A program made the position numbers and the translations under genes. Shown in pieces: positions 17,315-26,639 of a stretch of 64,000 bases of DNA. The DNA is from Mariniphaga sp041687255 (GTDB lineage: Bacteria; Bacteroidota; Bacteroidia; Bacteroidales; Prolixibacteraceae). The stretch lies in NCBI GenBank assembly GCA_041687255.1, contig JAWLCL010000007.1, positions 124,001 through 188,000 of the forward strand. The letters are read 5' to 3'. Within the stretch, counting starts at the first letter, position 1, and every line of letters begins with the position of its first letter. The notes beneath the pieces were generated by a model. It saw nothing but the letters and a program-made list of their open reading frames with translations. It had not been told where the DNA came from and made no database searches.

Positions 17315-18394
17315 ATGCGGATATTTACATTGATATTTTCAATAATTGTTCTGATGGCTACAGGATTGCCGTTGATTGATTCGGCAGCATGGTGGATTAG
17401 AATATTTGATTTTCCTAGGTTTCAAATTGCGGTTTTAACCTTGATGGCCCTAATTCTTGTATTTTTTTATGTCGATTTTAAATGGAAATACAAGGTGCCG
17501 CTGTTATTCATTTTGATAATTTCCCTGGTTTATCAAATACAGTTCGTTGCAGTTTATACCCCCCTTTTCCCAACCCAGGCTAAGGATAGTAATAAGCCGA
17601 AAAAAGAAAACAGCTTTTTACTTTTGGTTTCAAATGTACGTATGGAAAATGAAGATAAAGCACGTTTTCTTATACTCGTAAAAAAGTATAACCCTGATAT
17701 TCTGCTAATCAATGAACCTGATCAAATTTGGGCTGAATCGATTGAGAAGCTTGATGAAGATTATCCATATTCAGTTAGTTATCCACTGGACAATACCTAT
17801 GGAATGATGCTGCTGTCAAAACTTCTGCTGACTGATAGTTCTGTGAACTTTCTGGTAAAAGATGATATTCCGTCGATTTTTACCAGGATAAACTTGCCAT
17901 CAGGAAGTAAAATTGATTTTTATGGAGTTCACCCGGAGCCGCCAATGCCGGGTACCGATACCTATGAAAGAGATACGGAATTGCTTATTATCGGCAAAAA
18001 GATCAGAGAATCTAAAAATCCAACCATAGTGGCAGGCGACCTGAACGATGTCGGATGGTCTGTCACCTCAAAGCTTTTCAGGAAATACTCCGGACTTGTC
18101 GATCCTCGTGAAGGCAGGGGATTGTTCAATACTTATAACGTATTTATACCTTTACTCCGGTATCCACTTGACCATATTTTCTACTCCGGTGAAATTGGAC
18201 TGATAACCCTTAAGAAACTTGAAGATATTGGATCCGATCATTTTCCAATATTGATTGGTTTAAATTATGAACCTGATAATGATAATACAGAAGATTTGGA
18301 AAAAACAAATAAAACAGAGGAAGCAGAGGTTGAAGAAAAGATTGAAGATGGCAAAAAGGAAAGTGCTGCGAAGAAGGGTACAGATTCGAACTAA
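17315..18394 (+). CDS. Membrane-anchored endonuclease/exonuclease/phosphatase-family protein
   Basis: 359 aa. Three N-terminal hydrophobic segments (residues about 1-85) anchor a C-terminal EEP domain that probably faces the periplasm. Active-site motifs are all visible: Asn in LLVSNVR, Glu in LLINEPD, GDLND and GSDHFPI. The family cleaves phosphodiester or phosphomonoester bonds in nucleic acids, sphingolipids or inositol phosphates. This membrane-linked bacterial form (YafD-like) has no assigned substrate. The last 35 residues are a highly charged Glu/Lys tail. It is the first plus-strand gene after a long minus-strand run, and its neighbour downstream is also a predicted phosphodiesterase. 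Confidence 0.85.
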   Translation: MRIFTLIFSIIVLMATGLPLIDSAAWWIRIFDFPRFQIAVLTLMALILVFFYVDFKWKYKVPLLFILIISLVYQIQFVAVYTPLFPTQAKDSNKPKKENSFLLLVSNVRMENEDKARFLILVKKYNPDILLINEPDQIWAESIEKLDEDYPYSVSYPLDNTYGMMLLSKLLLTDSSVNFLVKDDIPSIFTRINLPSGSKIDFYGVHPEPPMPGTDTYERDTELLIIGKKIRESKNPTIVAGDLNDVGWSVTSKLFRKYSGLVDPREGRGLFNTYNVFIPLLRYPLDHIFYSGEIGLITLKKLEDIGSDHFPILIGLNYEPDNDNTEDLEKTNKTEEAEVEEKIEDGKKESAAKKGTDSN

Positions 18395-18765
18395 CTATTT
18401 TTTCCTGTTATAAAAAAATTAATAAATTTTTATCCAAATTGTTTTATTTAGCTGAAGAATAAATCGCTTTAGATAGGAGATGGACAATTTTTATGGAGAT
18501 GGAAATATTTGCCTTAAACCGGTGGGCATTCAATTAACATTAAGGTCCCCTGCCCACACCAAGAAGCAGATCAGATGGCTGGAGACATCACTGCTGCAAT
18601 GAGGACATGCTGTAGAGAGGGGAATGGGGTAGAGCCTATGTTTGGCCAATTTGTGGGCAGCTATTTATTCTTACTGTTTAATGGTGTATATTTAGATTGT
18701 GTTTGATAACCCGGTTGTGTTTTAAGTCCTGATAATGAAGAATGTATAATTAAGTGAGATCTCAA
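18395..18765. other. 371-bp intergenic region, possible mobile-element relic
   Basis: No intact gene. It contains a short frame (18611-18706) resembling part of an IS transposase, described separately. GGTGGGCA at 18520-18527 and TGCCCACA at 18551-18558 could form a 7-bp stem. No convincing promoter for the downstream lipoprotein gene was seen. Confidence 0.4.
18611..18706 (+). pseudogene. Possible relic of an IS1182-type transposase C-terminus
   Basis: The frame reads REGNGVEPMFGQ and then runs to a stop 20 codons later. The VEPxFGQ core is characteristic of the C-terminal catalytic part of IS1182-like DDE transposases. No longer homology, inverted repeats or target duplication could be seen, so a chance match is possible. 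Confidence 0.2.
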
Positions 18766-19590
18766 ATGAAAATATTAACAGCAATTATTTTTTCGTTATT
18801 CCTGGCAGCCATAGCCGGTTGTAGTTTTCAGAAGAAAAAAGAAGCGTTTGTATTACCGGCCCATGCTCATAACGATTATGAGCATGAAAGACCATTACTG
18901 GAGGCGCTGGATTGTAATTTTAAGAGCATTGAAGCAGATGTGTTTTCTATCGGCGATTCCCTTTTTGTTGCACATGATTATGAAGATATTACACCGGGAA
19001 AAACACTTCGGAATCTATACCTGGAACCGTTGAAAAAACGAATCAGGGAAAACAGAGGATCCGTCTATGGCAACGGAGAGGAGTTAATACTGCTGATTGA
19101 CATAAAGGATGACGGGTTAAAAACCTATAAGCTGCTGCATAACGTTCTGGAAGAATATAAAGAAATTGTATCCTGTTTTGAGGGAGGAAGGAAAAAAGAA
19201 AGCGCAATACTGGTTATAATTTCCGGTAATCGTCCTTTTGAATTTATGATGGCACAAGATGTCAGATATGCTGGTTTAGACGGACGAATTGTAAACCTTG
19301 ATTCGGGAATAGAGTCAGGTTTGATGCCAATGATTAGTGATAACTGGATAAATCATTTTTCATGGGATGGTACAGGTGAAATGCCACAGGAAGAAAGAAA
19401 CAAACTGAATGAATTTTCGGCCAAAGCAAAAAACAACGGCTTCATTTTACGATGGTGGGGAACTCCTAGCAGAACTTACGAACAGGAAAAGAATGTGTGG
19501 CAAGCTTTGTTAAATGCCCGGGTAGGATTGATTGGTACAGATAATATACGGGAATTACAGCATTTTTATCTGCAGGAACAGCAAAATTAA
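18766..19590 (+). CDS. PLC/GDPD-like phosphodiesterase lipoprotein
   Basis: 274 aa from the ATG at 18766, which gives a typical lipoprotein signal (MKILTAIIFSLFLAAIAGC). A GTG at 18754 would add only four residues. The mature protein starts with AHAHNDYEHERPL, the signature of bacterial glycerophosphodiester phosphodiesterase/PLC-like TIM barrels of the AIM6-like group. The first His and IEADVF supply active-site residues, and VAHDYED carries the second His. It likely cleaves a phosphodiester or related bond at the outer membrane; substrate unknown. It stands alone on the plus strand between an EEP gene and convergent minus-strand genes. Confidence 0.8.
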   Translation: MKILTAIIFSLFLAAIAGCSFQKKKEAFVLPAHAHNDYEHERPLLEALDCNFKSIEADVFSIGDSLFVAHDYEDITPGKTLRNLYLEPLKKRIRENRGSVYGNGEELILLIDIKDDGLKTYKLLHNVLEEYKEIVSCFEGGRKKESAILVIISGNRPFEFMMAQDVRYAGLDGRIVNLDSGIESGLMPMISDNWINHFSWDGTGEMPQEERNKLNEFSAKAKNNGFILRWWGTPSRTYEQEKNVWQALLNARVGLIGTDNIRELQHFYLQEQQN

Positions 19591-19784
19591 AGTTATAAAT
19601 TACAAAAGAGGTCTGTATTATCTGTTCTGGAGTTATACAGAAATTGGTGAGACCCGTGAATCTTTTTTTTTCCGAGGGAGGTGCATTAACTGAAGCACCG
19701 GGAGGAGAAATATTCTTACCCCATCCCAAAAGCATAAATAAACCACTTGTGCGAATTGAAGTTTGAAAATGTATGTGCGGGGGG

Positions 19785-20276
19785 TTATTCTTTTATATTG
19801 GGATATGCCTCATGCCATGCTTCCCAGCCTCCTTTAACCGATTTTACATTTTCATAACCCAATTGCATTAAAGCTTTTGCCGATAAGGCACCTCGGGACC
19901 CGCTGGAGCAATAAACAAAAACACGGTCATCTTTATCAGGGGGATTTTTACCGGCAGAATTCCACGTTTCTTCTTCGCCTATTCTGAATTCAAGCACTCC
20001 ACGTGGAATATTAACTGCCCCGGGAACAGCACCTGCGTCGTATTCTGCCGCTGTCCGGACATCGATGATGAAAATATCGTCGCTGGTATAGATGTTTCTG
20101 AAATCTTCAGCCGGAATTTCGGTGATTACTTCTTTTGCGGCGGCTACCATCTGTTCAGGGCTCTCGTAAGTTGTTAAGTTCTTGTTTTCCTGGCCTAATG
20201 CCTGGAGCGAGGTGAAAACAACAAGTAACAACAAGGTATTCAATGGCTTGCTTAAATTATTCTTATTTTTTTTCAT
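19785..20276 (-). CDS. Secreted single-domain rhodanese-like protein
   Basis: 163 aa from the ATG at 20276, which places a Lys/Asn-rich start before a hydrophobic signal peptide ending near ALGQ. An upstream frame extension has no signal-like logic. The rhodanese domain contains FIIDVRTAAEYDAGAVPGA and the active-site loop CSSGSRGA with its catalytic Cys. Family members transfer sulfane sulfur or bind persulfides, and periplasmic ones are mostly unassigned. It is 155 bp downstream of an EEP gene on the same strand and converges with the PLC-like gene. Proximity to many sulfatases is suggestive but sulfatases release sulfate, not sulfane sulfur. Confidence 0.85.
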   Translation of the reverse strand: MKKNKNNLSKPLNTLLLLVVFTSLQALGQENKNLTTYESPEQMVAAAKEVITEIPAEDFRNIYTSDDIFIIDVRTAAEYDAGAVPGAVNIPRGVLEFRIGEEETWNSAGKNPPDKDDRVFVYCSSGSRGALSAKALMQLGYENVKSVKGGWEAWHEAYPNIKE

Positions 20277-20431
20277 CTTTTTTTTGTTTAAATATGATTT
20301 TATAATCAATACAACCCAAATCAAAAAAAAATGTTTTAATTTAGGTTGTATCTTGTTTTATTGTGCAGTGCGAGAACAAAGGCTGAAGTTGGTTCAATGA
20401 TAAGTTTTTACAACTAACTACAATAAACAGA

Positions 20432-21253
20432 TCACTTTTTACTGAGCACAAGTTTAAGCGGCAAATGATCGGAAGCATATGTTTCATTAATAGTTGTATA
20501 TTCCACTACATTGAAATTTTCATAAGCAGCGTTATTCAACAAGATGTAATCAATAGTTCTTTTTGGATCCACTGCAGGGAATGTCAGTGGGAAGTTTTTA
20601 ATATCAATTTTAAGTTGTTTTTTTACGGTATCCATTATGTCATTTTCTGGTGTCATGTTTAAATCAGCACCAATAATTAACGGGAACGATTCATATTTGT
20701 CAAGTATCTCCATCATTTTTTGTGTTTGAAGTAGTCTGATTTCATCTGATAAATGATCGAGATGTGCTGAGCAGAAAATGATATTCTCACCAGAGGATAA
20801 TTGTACTTGTATAACAGCAAGTGCCCGTATCTCATTTTTTGTAGTATCACGTACCGGTAATCGATATCCTTTGGCTTCTTGTATCGGATAGCGGGACAGA
20901 ATTGCGATTCCATAATCGCCGCCCGACCTGTCAACAGCTTTGGCAAAGAAATAATTCATGTTGGTCATTCTTGCTAACTCTTTTGCCTGGTGTACATCTT
21001 TTCCCGATCTTTTAGTAAATACATCCACTTCCTGAAGTGATACTAAGTCTGGATTTGCCTGTTTAATAACTTTTGCAACTGCTGGAAGATCTATTTCATC
21101 CCATCCTTTAGAAGGTGGATGGGCGATACGGATATTATAACTTAGGATTACTATTTTATCAACATCGGTAGCAGATATAGGAGAGGCAAACGAGTTGCTG
21201 TTGGATGTATAGGAGAAGATAATAAATGTAATAAGCTTAATAATTATGTACAT
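20432..21253 (-). CDS. Secreted endonuclease/exonuclease/phosphatase-family hydrolase
   Basis: 273 aa with a signal peptide (about residues 1-22). All EEP motifs are present: ILSYNIR, SLQEVD, GADLN and ASDHLPL, plus RTIDYILL, which is common in sphingomyelinase/DNase I-like secreted members. Predicted Mg-dependent phosphodiesterase or phosphatase outside the cytoplasm. It follows the sulfatase at 21392-22972 by 138 bp on the same strand and may be the tail of that transcript. It is a different, soluble subtype compared with the EEP protein at 17315-18394. Confidence 0.87.
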   Translation of the reverse strand: MYIIIKLITFIIFSYTSNSNSFASPISATDVDKIVILSYNIRIAHPPSKGWDEIDLPAVAKVIKQANPDLVSLQEVDVFTKRSGKDVHQAKELARMTNMNYFFAKAVDRSGGDYGIAILSRYPIQEAKGYRLPVRDTTKNEIRALAVIQVQLSSGENIIFCSAHLDHLSDEIRLLQTQKMMEILDKYESFPLIIGADLNMTPENDIMDTVKKQLKIDIKNFPLTFPAVDPKRTIDYILLNNAAYENFNVVEYTTINETYASDHLPLKLVLSKK

Positions 21254-21343
21254 AATATGATGTTAATTATTAATTTTTAAGTATGAGCAGGTGATAAAAG
21301 CATAAATGAGTCTATTTTTAAATGTTCAAAATTTTCCTAAAGA

Positions 21344-21361
21344 TATTTCGATGTCGAAATA
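21344..21361. other. Palindromic hairpin after sulfatase 21392-22972
   Basis: TATTTCGA-TG-TCGAAATA, perfect 8-bp arms, about 30 nt downstream of the sulfatase stop on the minus strand. No U-run follows; could be a weak terminator, a protein-binding site or a processing hairpin. Confidence 0.35.
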
Positions 21362-21391
21362 AAGGTGAATCTGGCTTTTTCCGAATAATTC

Positions 21392-22972
21392 TTAATATAT
21401 TCCTTGATTTCGATGATCTCCATGTTTTTTCCCTGTTCTTTTTAAAGGAATTTGCATCCCGTCTGTTTCTTCCAGCCAATTATAAAGTTCATTTGATAGT
21501 TCTTTGATTATATCCTGATGATCGGGGGAAGCAATTAAATTATTCATTTCGTATGGATCTTCCCTGAGGTCATATAATTCATTGGTATCCCATACCCCAT
21601 GATACCTGATGAATTTATAGCGTGAAGTACGGACCCCATGCATTGTAGGAGTTTGAGGATATACATTTTCCCAGTAATATTCATAAAATATCTTATCCCG
21701 CCATTTTGCAGTGCCATTTGTTAGGAGTGGAACGATCGATTTCCCTTGCATTTGAGTTGGTTTACTAATACCGGCCAGTTCTAAAATTGTAGGAGCAACA
21801 TCTATATTTTGAATCATTTCTTCAATAATCTTTCCTTTTCCTGTTTTTTCAGGATATTTAATTAGAAAAGGTACTTTGACAGATTCTTCATAAAAATGGC
21901 GTTTATCAATCAGTCCATGTTCTCCGAATGAGAAGCCATTATCACCCATGTAAATAACTACAGTATTTTCACTTAATCCCTGGTCATCTAAAAAATTTAA
22001 TATTTCACCAATACTTTCGTCCAGCGATAAGATTAATTCACAGTATCTTTTTATTAAAGTTTCAAAGTTGACATGTTGTGCGTGGTACATATAATCAACT
22101 CCATGCCAGCTTTCACGCTGCATTTTTTGCCAATCGGGCATACGTCCTTTCCCATAATAGTCTTCACCTTTTGCAGGAGTTTCAAGAGAATCTTTATCTG
22201 GTCCCAGATAATTTTGATATCCATATGGATTACTTTTCCCTTTGACAGGTTGAGCAGAAGTATAGAAAGAAGGAGGAAGTTCCAGTTTTACATCGGAATA
22301 TTTATTTAAATGCCGCTTAGCCGGTATATAGAGGCCATGCACTGCTTTGTGTGACAGATACATGAAAAATGGTTCTTTGGTATTTCTTTTCTTTAGCCAG
22401 TTAACGGCATGTTCAGTCAGTAAATCAGTAATATATGTTGAATCTCCATACGTTTTGTGTTTCCCGTTTATATTTAAAGTAGGATTAAAATAAACTCCCT
22501 GTCCCTTAAAACTTTCCCAATGGTCGAATCCAGGTCGGGGCTCATCAGATTCGCTGCCCATGTGCCATTTTCCGAAGAAAGAAGTTTGATATCCTATTTC
22601 TTGTAAATACTGTGGAAAATACACTATTTCTTTTGGTGCAGGAGCAGAATTATCTACCACCTTATGGGTATGACTGAATTGACCGGTTAAAATTGAAGCC
22701 CGGCTTGGTGAACACAATGAGGTTGTTACAAAAGCATTTGGAAAATAAGTACCTTCTTTAGCAAGCCGATCCATTGCCGGTGTTTCCAACCATGGCAGTT
22801 TTTCTGTGAATCCCATAAAATCATATCGGTGGTCATCGCTAAGGATAAATATAATATTAGGTGGCAATGAACCAAATTGTTCTTCATTTCCAGATGCCTG
22901 GATTTGTGCAGGTAAAAATGAATGATTTATAAACAAACCAACTGTAAGAGCCAGTGAACTGTATATTTTCAT
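21392..22972 (-). CDS. S1 sulfatase, secreted
   Basis: 526 aa with a signal peptide (to about residue 27). Metal segment IIFILSDDH (Asp46-Asp47) and formylglycine motif CSPSR with Cys87. The C-terminal part has MGDNGFSFGEHGLIDKRHFYEES, close to but distinct from the GlcNAc-6-sulfatase-like block of its neighbours. I could not assign a subfamily. It lies 84 bp downstream of the sulfatase at 23057-24688, with a terminator-like hairpin in the gap. It belongs to polysaccharide utilisation locus 1, although expression may be partly uncoupled. Confidence 0.92.
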   Translation of the reverse strand: MKIYSSLALTVGLFINHSFLPAQIQASGNEEQFGSLPPNIIFILSDDHRYDFMGFTEKLPWLETPAMDRLAKEGTYFPNAFVTTSLCSPSRASILTGQFSHTHKVVDNSAPAPKEIVYFPQYLQEIGYQTSFFGKWHMGSESDEPRPGFDHWESFKGQGVYFNPTLNINGKHKTYGDSTYITDLLTEHAVNWLKKRNTKEPFFMYLSHKAVHGLYIPAKRHLNKYSDVKLELPPSFYTSAQPVKGKSNPYGYQNYLGPDKDSLETPAKGEDYYGKGRMPDWQKMQRESWHGVDYMYHAQHVNFETLIKRYCELILSLDESIGEILNFLDDQGLSENTVVIYMGDNGFSFGEHGLIDKRHFYEESVKVPFLIKYPEKTGKGKIIEEMIQNIDVAPTILELAGISKPTQMQGKSIVPLLTNGTAKWRDKIFYEYYWENVYPQTPTMHGVRTSRYKFIRYHGVWDTNELYDLREDPYEMNNLIASPDHQDIIKELSNELYNWLEETDGMQIPLKRTGKKHGDHRNQGIY

Positions 22973-23009
22973 TTAAGTTTGATTTTTTGAGATATCAATC
23001 TGTGGACAA

Positions 23010-23039
23010 AAAAATGGTAACCTAATATCGTTAGGTAAC
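23010..23039 (-). terminator. Terminator-like hairpin between two sulfatases of locus 1
   Basis: Arms 23017-23025 and 23031-23039 (8 of 9 paired, TATCG loop) begin 18 nt after the stop of the 23057-24688 sulfatase. On the minus strand they are followed by ATTTTTTTG. It probably ends or attenuates the susC-susD-sulfatase transcript. Confidence 0.6.
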
Positions 23040-23056
23040 ATTAAATAATAACCTGG

Positions 23057-24688
23057 TTAGAACGGACTTTCTGTATGCCCGCTTTTAATCCATTGATCTA
23101 TATAATTCCGGGACAACGAATCTGAATCTTCATATTTAATCTGTAGATCCTTTATTCTTTCTTTCATGTCTTTTATTATGACTTGATACTGTGCATTGTC
23201 TATTTCATTGTGAAGCTCAAAAGTGTCTTTTTTTAAGTCAAAGAATTCCCACTGATCAATATCATAATAAAAATGAATAAGCTTATACCTGTCTGTTCTT
23301 ATTCCAAAGTGTCGTTTTACACCATGCCAACCCGGATACTCATAATAATGATAGTACATTTCATCCCTCCAATTTGCAGGGGCCTTACCATTTAATATCG
23401 GACGCAGCGATTCACCCTGAATTTGGTCTGGAATTTCAACTTCTGCAAAATCAAGAAAAGTAGGGGCAAAATCTATATTAAGAACTATTTTATCATTCAC
23501 AGAACCTGCTTTAATTTCTTTTGGATATTTTATAAGTAATGGCATCCTTAAAGATTCTTCATACATAAATCTTTTATCAAACCAACCATGTTCACCTAAA
23601 TAAAATCCTTGGTCTGATGTATAGACAACAATTGTATTTTCATCCAATCCATTTTTTTCAAGATAATCAAGAAGCCGACCAATATTATCATCTACACCAG
23701 CTATACAACCAAGATAATCCTCCATGTACTGCTGGTATTTCCATTTCACAAATTCTTTACTGCCTACATCCTGGTTGAGAAATTCCTGGTTTCTGTTTTT
23801 ATAAGCCTCTTCCCAGGCAATTCGTTGTTTTTTTGTCATGCGTTCAAGAGAGTTCCAATAACTTTGATATCTGTCTGGATTATTATTATCCGGATATGCA
23901 TTCTTTTTTTTCACATTTTCAGGTGTAACTTTCAAATCACTGCTTAAATACATGTTACTGTCGATTTCCATCAATGCAGCTTCAGCAGCTTCTCTATTCG
24001 AGTAATCATCAAATAATGTTTCCGGAATTGGGAACTTCTTATTGTCAAATGTATTCAGATGATCAGGTCCTGGCCACCAGGCCCTATGCGGTGCTTTGTG
24101 ATTATAAATGACGCAAAAAGGATTTTCCTCATGTTTATTCTGGTCAATCCAATTTATAACATCATTGGTAATAATATCAGTGACATATCCCGTATCTCTC
24201 TTCTGGGTTCCCATTTCTATAAAATCCGGGTTATAATAACTCCCTTGTCCTGGCAATACTTTCCAATAATCAAATCCGGTTGGATGGCTTTTTAAATGCC
24301 ATTTTCCTATCATAGCTGTTTTATAACCGGCAGTTTGTAAAAGCTTAGGAAATGTCATTTGGCTGCCATCAAATTCTGTAGCATTATCAATCACTCCATT
24401 CTTATGACTGTATTTGCCTGTGAGTAAGGTAGCTCTGCTGGGAGCACAAATAGAATTTGTTACAAAACTTTGAGTAAAACGCATACCTTCTTTAGCCAAC
24501 CGATCCAGATTAGGTGTTTCTATAAGATCGCTGCCATAGCAACTTAAAGCCTGGAAAGCATGATCATCAGTCATTATGTAGATGATATTTGGCTTTTGGG
24601 AATTTATTTTGTCAGCAGCAGTATTGTAGCTAAAGCTACCGGCAATTAATATACTCAGTAAAGATTTTGGAACATTAAAATTTTTCAT
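23057..24688 (-). CDS. S1 sulfatase, N-acetylglucosamine-6-sulfatase-like
   Basis: 543 aa. Signal peptide to about residue 25. Asp41-Asp42 in IMTDDHAFQ and formylglycine motif CAPSR with Cys81. The block YTSDQGFYLGEHGWFDKR is identical to that in the tandem pair at 895-4156, so it belongs to the same subgroup (probably S1_11). Its codon choice and sequence are more diverged and more AT-rich. It follows susD by about 105 bp with a strong hairpin in the gap, so it is the first accessory enzyme of locus 1. The shared subgroup suggests that the 1-5 kb sulfatases and locus 1 act on related glycans. Confidence 0.92.
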   Translation of the reverse strand: MKNFNVPKSLLSILIAGSFSYNTAADKINSQKPNIIYIMTDDHAFQALSCYGSDLIETPNLDRLAKEGMRFTQSFVTNSICAPSRATLLTGKYSHKNGVIDNATEFDGSQMTFPKLLQTAGYKTAMIGKWHLKSHPTGFDYWKVLPGQGSYYNPDFIEMGTQKRDTGYVTDIITNDVINWIDQNKHEENPFCVIYNHKAPHRAWWPGPDHLNTFDNKKFPIPETLFDDYSNREAAEAALMEIDSNMYLSSDLKVTPENVKKKNAYPDNNNPDRYQSYWNSLERMTKKQRIAWEEAYKNRNQEFLNQDVGSKEFVKWKYQQYMEDYLGCIAGVDDNIGRLLDYLEKNGLDENTIVVYTSDQGFYLGEHGWFDKRFMYEESLRMPLLIKYPKEIKAGSVNDKIVLNIDFAPTFLDFAEVEIPDQIQGESLRPILNGKAPANWRDEMYYHYYEYPGWHGVKRHFGIRTDRYKLIHFYYDIDQWEFFDLKKDTFELHNEIDNAQYQVIIKDMKERIKDLQIKYEDSDSLSRNYIDQWIKSGHTESPF

Positions 24689-24744
24689 AGCCTTTTTCTA
24701 ATTGAATTGCTAATAAGGGGTTACGTGAATAAAATGATTCTATA

Positions 24745-24780
24745 CTAAATAGACTGTCTGATAGCAGACAGTCTATTTAG
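24745..24780 (-). other. 16-bp perfect intercistronic hairpin after susD (locus 1)
   Basis: Arms 24745-24760 and 24765-24780 are perfectly complementary with an ATAG loop. It starts 14 nt after the susD stop. On the coding (minus) strand an A-run precedes it and no U-run follows. On the plus strand it is followed by ATTTTT, so it is a terminator only in the antisense direction. Likely stabilises susCD mRNA or reduces readthrough into the sulfatase gene. Confidence 0.65.
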
Positions 24781-24794
24781 ATTTTTCTACTTTA

Positions 24795-26603
24795 TCAATA
24801 CCCGGGATTTTGCTCTAAAACACCAGGTTGCAGATCAATTTGTTCCTGTGGAATTGGCTGTAACTTGGCTTTTTCTGTAAATGAATAACCATCCATAAAA
24901 GATCTGATGTCATTTTCCGCAAAATCATTTAATGTTTTAACCATAGGTACAGAGTTAAGTTCTGCCGGTAAATTGTCCCAACGTCTAAGATCATAAAAAC
25001 GATGACCTTCTGTGGCAAATTCCAGTCTTAATTCCCATTGAACCGCTCTCATGGCTTCTGCCTGGTTTGCGAATGATGGATACAGACCTACTATATAATT
25101 TGCAGCAGGCTGGTTCCAGTCCACATCACCGCCAGTTTGATAGTCACCTGCACCGGTGCCTTCTCCCCATGGATAAACACTGGGAGGTAGTTCATAGATA
25201 TTAACACGACCCATAACATATTCATTGTTTGCCCGTTCCCGAATCATATTAACATATTCTCTTGCAGTTTCAAGATCCCCCTCAAATGCTGCTACTTCTG
25301 CTCTCCATAATAAGACATGGCCCAGGCGCATGTAAGTGAAATTTTTTGCATTGATACCTGTCCGCCATCCCGTTGCCTGAGAAAGAGTATATCTGTCTTT
25401 TTGATATATCATGGTTTTCAATGGAGGCATATAAGGCCCACCATCTCTTTGACGGCGACACCAGTCGTGTCCCCTGTTAATGCCCCAGTCAAGATAAGGA
25501 ATACCTCTTCTTCCAACAGTCCAGTCAAGTCGTGGATCTACTTCATCTTCAAACGGAATGAATGTTTCGCTTGAGGCAATTCCATAATCATTTTTAAGGT
25601 GTACATTAACTTCGTCAAATACGGGTAGTCCATTTTCGTCAACTCTGTATGCATTAACAAGGTTTTGTGACATTTGGTGTTGTCCGCAACACATTCCAAT
25701 GTCACCTCCATGAGGATAAAAAATGGATACTCCCATCCCTGCATTATCTCCTCCTGCACCATCATTCACACTGGTCTGAATTTCGAAAATAGATTCTTTA
25801 TTGTTATTATGCTCAATTCTGTAATTGTCATAAAAGTTAGGCATAAGTTCGTATTGCCCACTATTGATGATGTTATCTAGAAGTGGCTTGGCATCAGCAT
25901 ATCTTAAATGATGCAAATAAGCTCTGGCTGCGACACCCATAGCAGCATATTTTGTTGGTCTGCCAGGATCGCTTTGAGTTTCAGGGAGATTTTCCCAGGC
26001 AAATTGCATATCACTGATAATCTGATCGAGTACAGCTCCTTCCGGATTTCTGTTTGGCACTTGTGTTGGGTCTTCTGTGTCTTCCGTAATTATTGGTATG
26101 TTATTAAAAACCAACCACGATTCAAAGAAAGAGAACCCCCTGATAAACCGTGCTTCAGCTCTAACCTGTGTTGCTTTAGTTGCTGATATTATTTCCATTT
26201 CTTCCAGTTCATTCGCTAATTGAATTACTTCGTTAGCGCGTTTAACATTTACACCTAGCCATACTTCCCAATGTTGGGCAGGATAACCATGATCCGTTTG
26301 TGTTTGCCAGCGTTCAATGTAATTCATGATACGACCATCGCTATCTTCACTTCCCTTGTAAGCATCATCTGAGGTCATGGACCCAAAAACTGCATGTTGT
26401 ATTCCTGAGCCTCTGCTGCTCCATCCCACATCTCCACTAATGCTTGCATAGGCACCTATCAATAATGCATCGATCCCTTCCTCTGAATAAAATGTTGATT
26501 TTGAAGATTCTCCCGGGGGTATCTTCTCAAAGAAATCCTCTGAACATGAGTTGAAGGAAATTACTGTAGCTAATGCTAATATGGTGAAAAATATTTTTTT
26601 CAT
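24795..26603 (-). CDS. susD-like: SusD/RagB-family surface glycan-binding lipoprotein (locus 1)
   Basis: 602 aa. Lipoprotein signal with Cys20 (SFNSC). SusD N-terminal TPR-like region, with ARAEARFIRGFSFFESW as the conserved helix. The C-terminal RagB/SusD domain has WELRLEFATEGHRFYDLRRW and the usual end ending in LEQNPGY. It binds oligosaccharides at the cell surface and caps the SusC-type channel encoded 36 bp upstream. Start at the ATG at 26603 fits the signal peptide. As a SusD pair with adjacent sulfatases, it indicates uptake of a sulfated oligosaccharide (inference). Confidence 0.96.
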   Translation of the reverse strand: MKKIFFTILALATVISFNSCSEDFFEKIPPGESSKSTFYSEEGIDALLIGAYASISGDVGWSSRGSGIQHAVFGSMTSDDAYKGSEDSDGRIMNYIERWQTQTDHGYPAQHWEVWLGVNVKRANEVIQLANELEEMEIISATKATQVRAEARFIRGFSFFESWLVFNNIPIITEDTEDPTQVPNRNPEGAVLDQIISDMQFAWENLPETQSDPGRPTKYAAMGVAARAYLHHLRYADAKPLLDNIINSGQYELMPNFYDNYRIEHNNNKESIFEIQTSVNDGAGGDNAGMGVSIFYPHGGDIGMCCGQHQMSQNLVNAYRVDENGLPVFDEVNVHLKNDYGIASSETFIPFEDEVDPRLDWTVGRRGIPYLDWGINRGHDWCRRQRDGGPYMPPLKTMIYQKDRYTLSQATGWRTGINAKNFTYMRLGHVLLWRAEVAAFEGDLETAREYVNMIRERANNEYVMGRVNIYELPPSVYPWGEGTGAGDYQTGGDVDWNQPAANYIVGLYPSFANQAEAMRAVQWELRLEFATEGHRFYDLRRWDNLPAELNSVPMVKTLNDFAENDIRSFMDGYSFTEKAKLQPIPQEQIDLQPGVLEQNPGY

Positions 26604-26639
26604 ATCGTCTGAATTTTTTTGTTATAACATTAATCTTTT

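Noticed and set aside
19466..19735. 89-codon minus-strand open frame overlapping the end of the PLC-like gene
   Set aside because: Half of it is antisense to a clear gene and the rest shows no homology. The 195-bp convergent gap holds only a short GGTGC/GCACC pair and a T-run.
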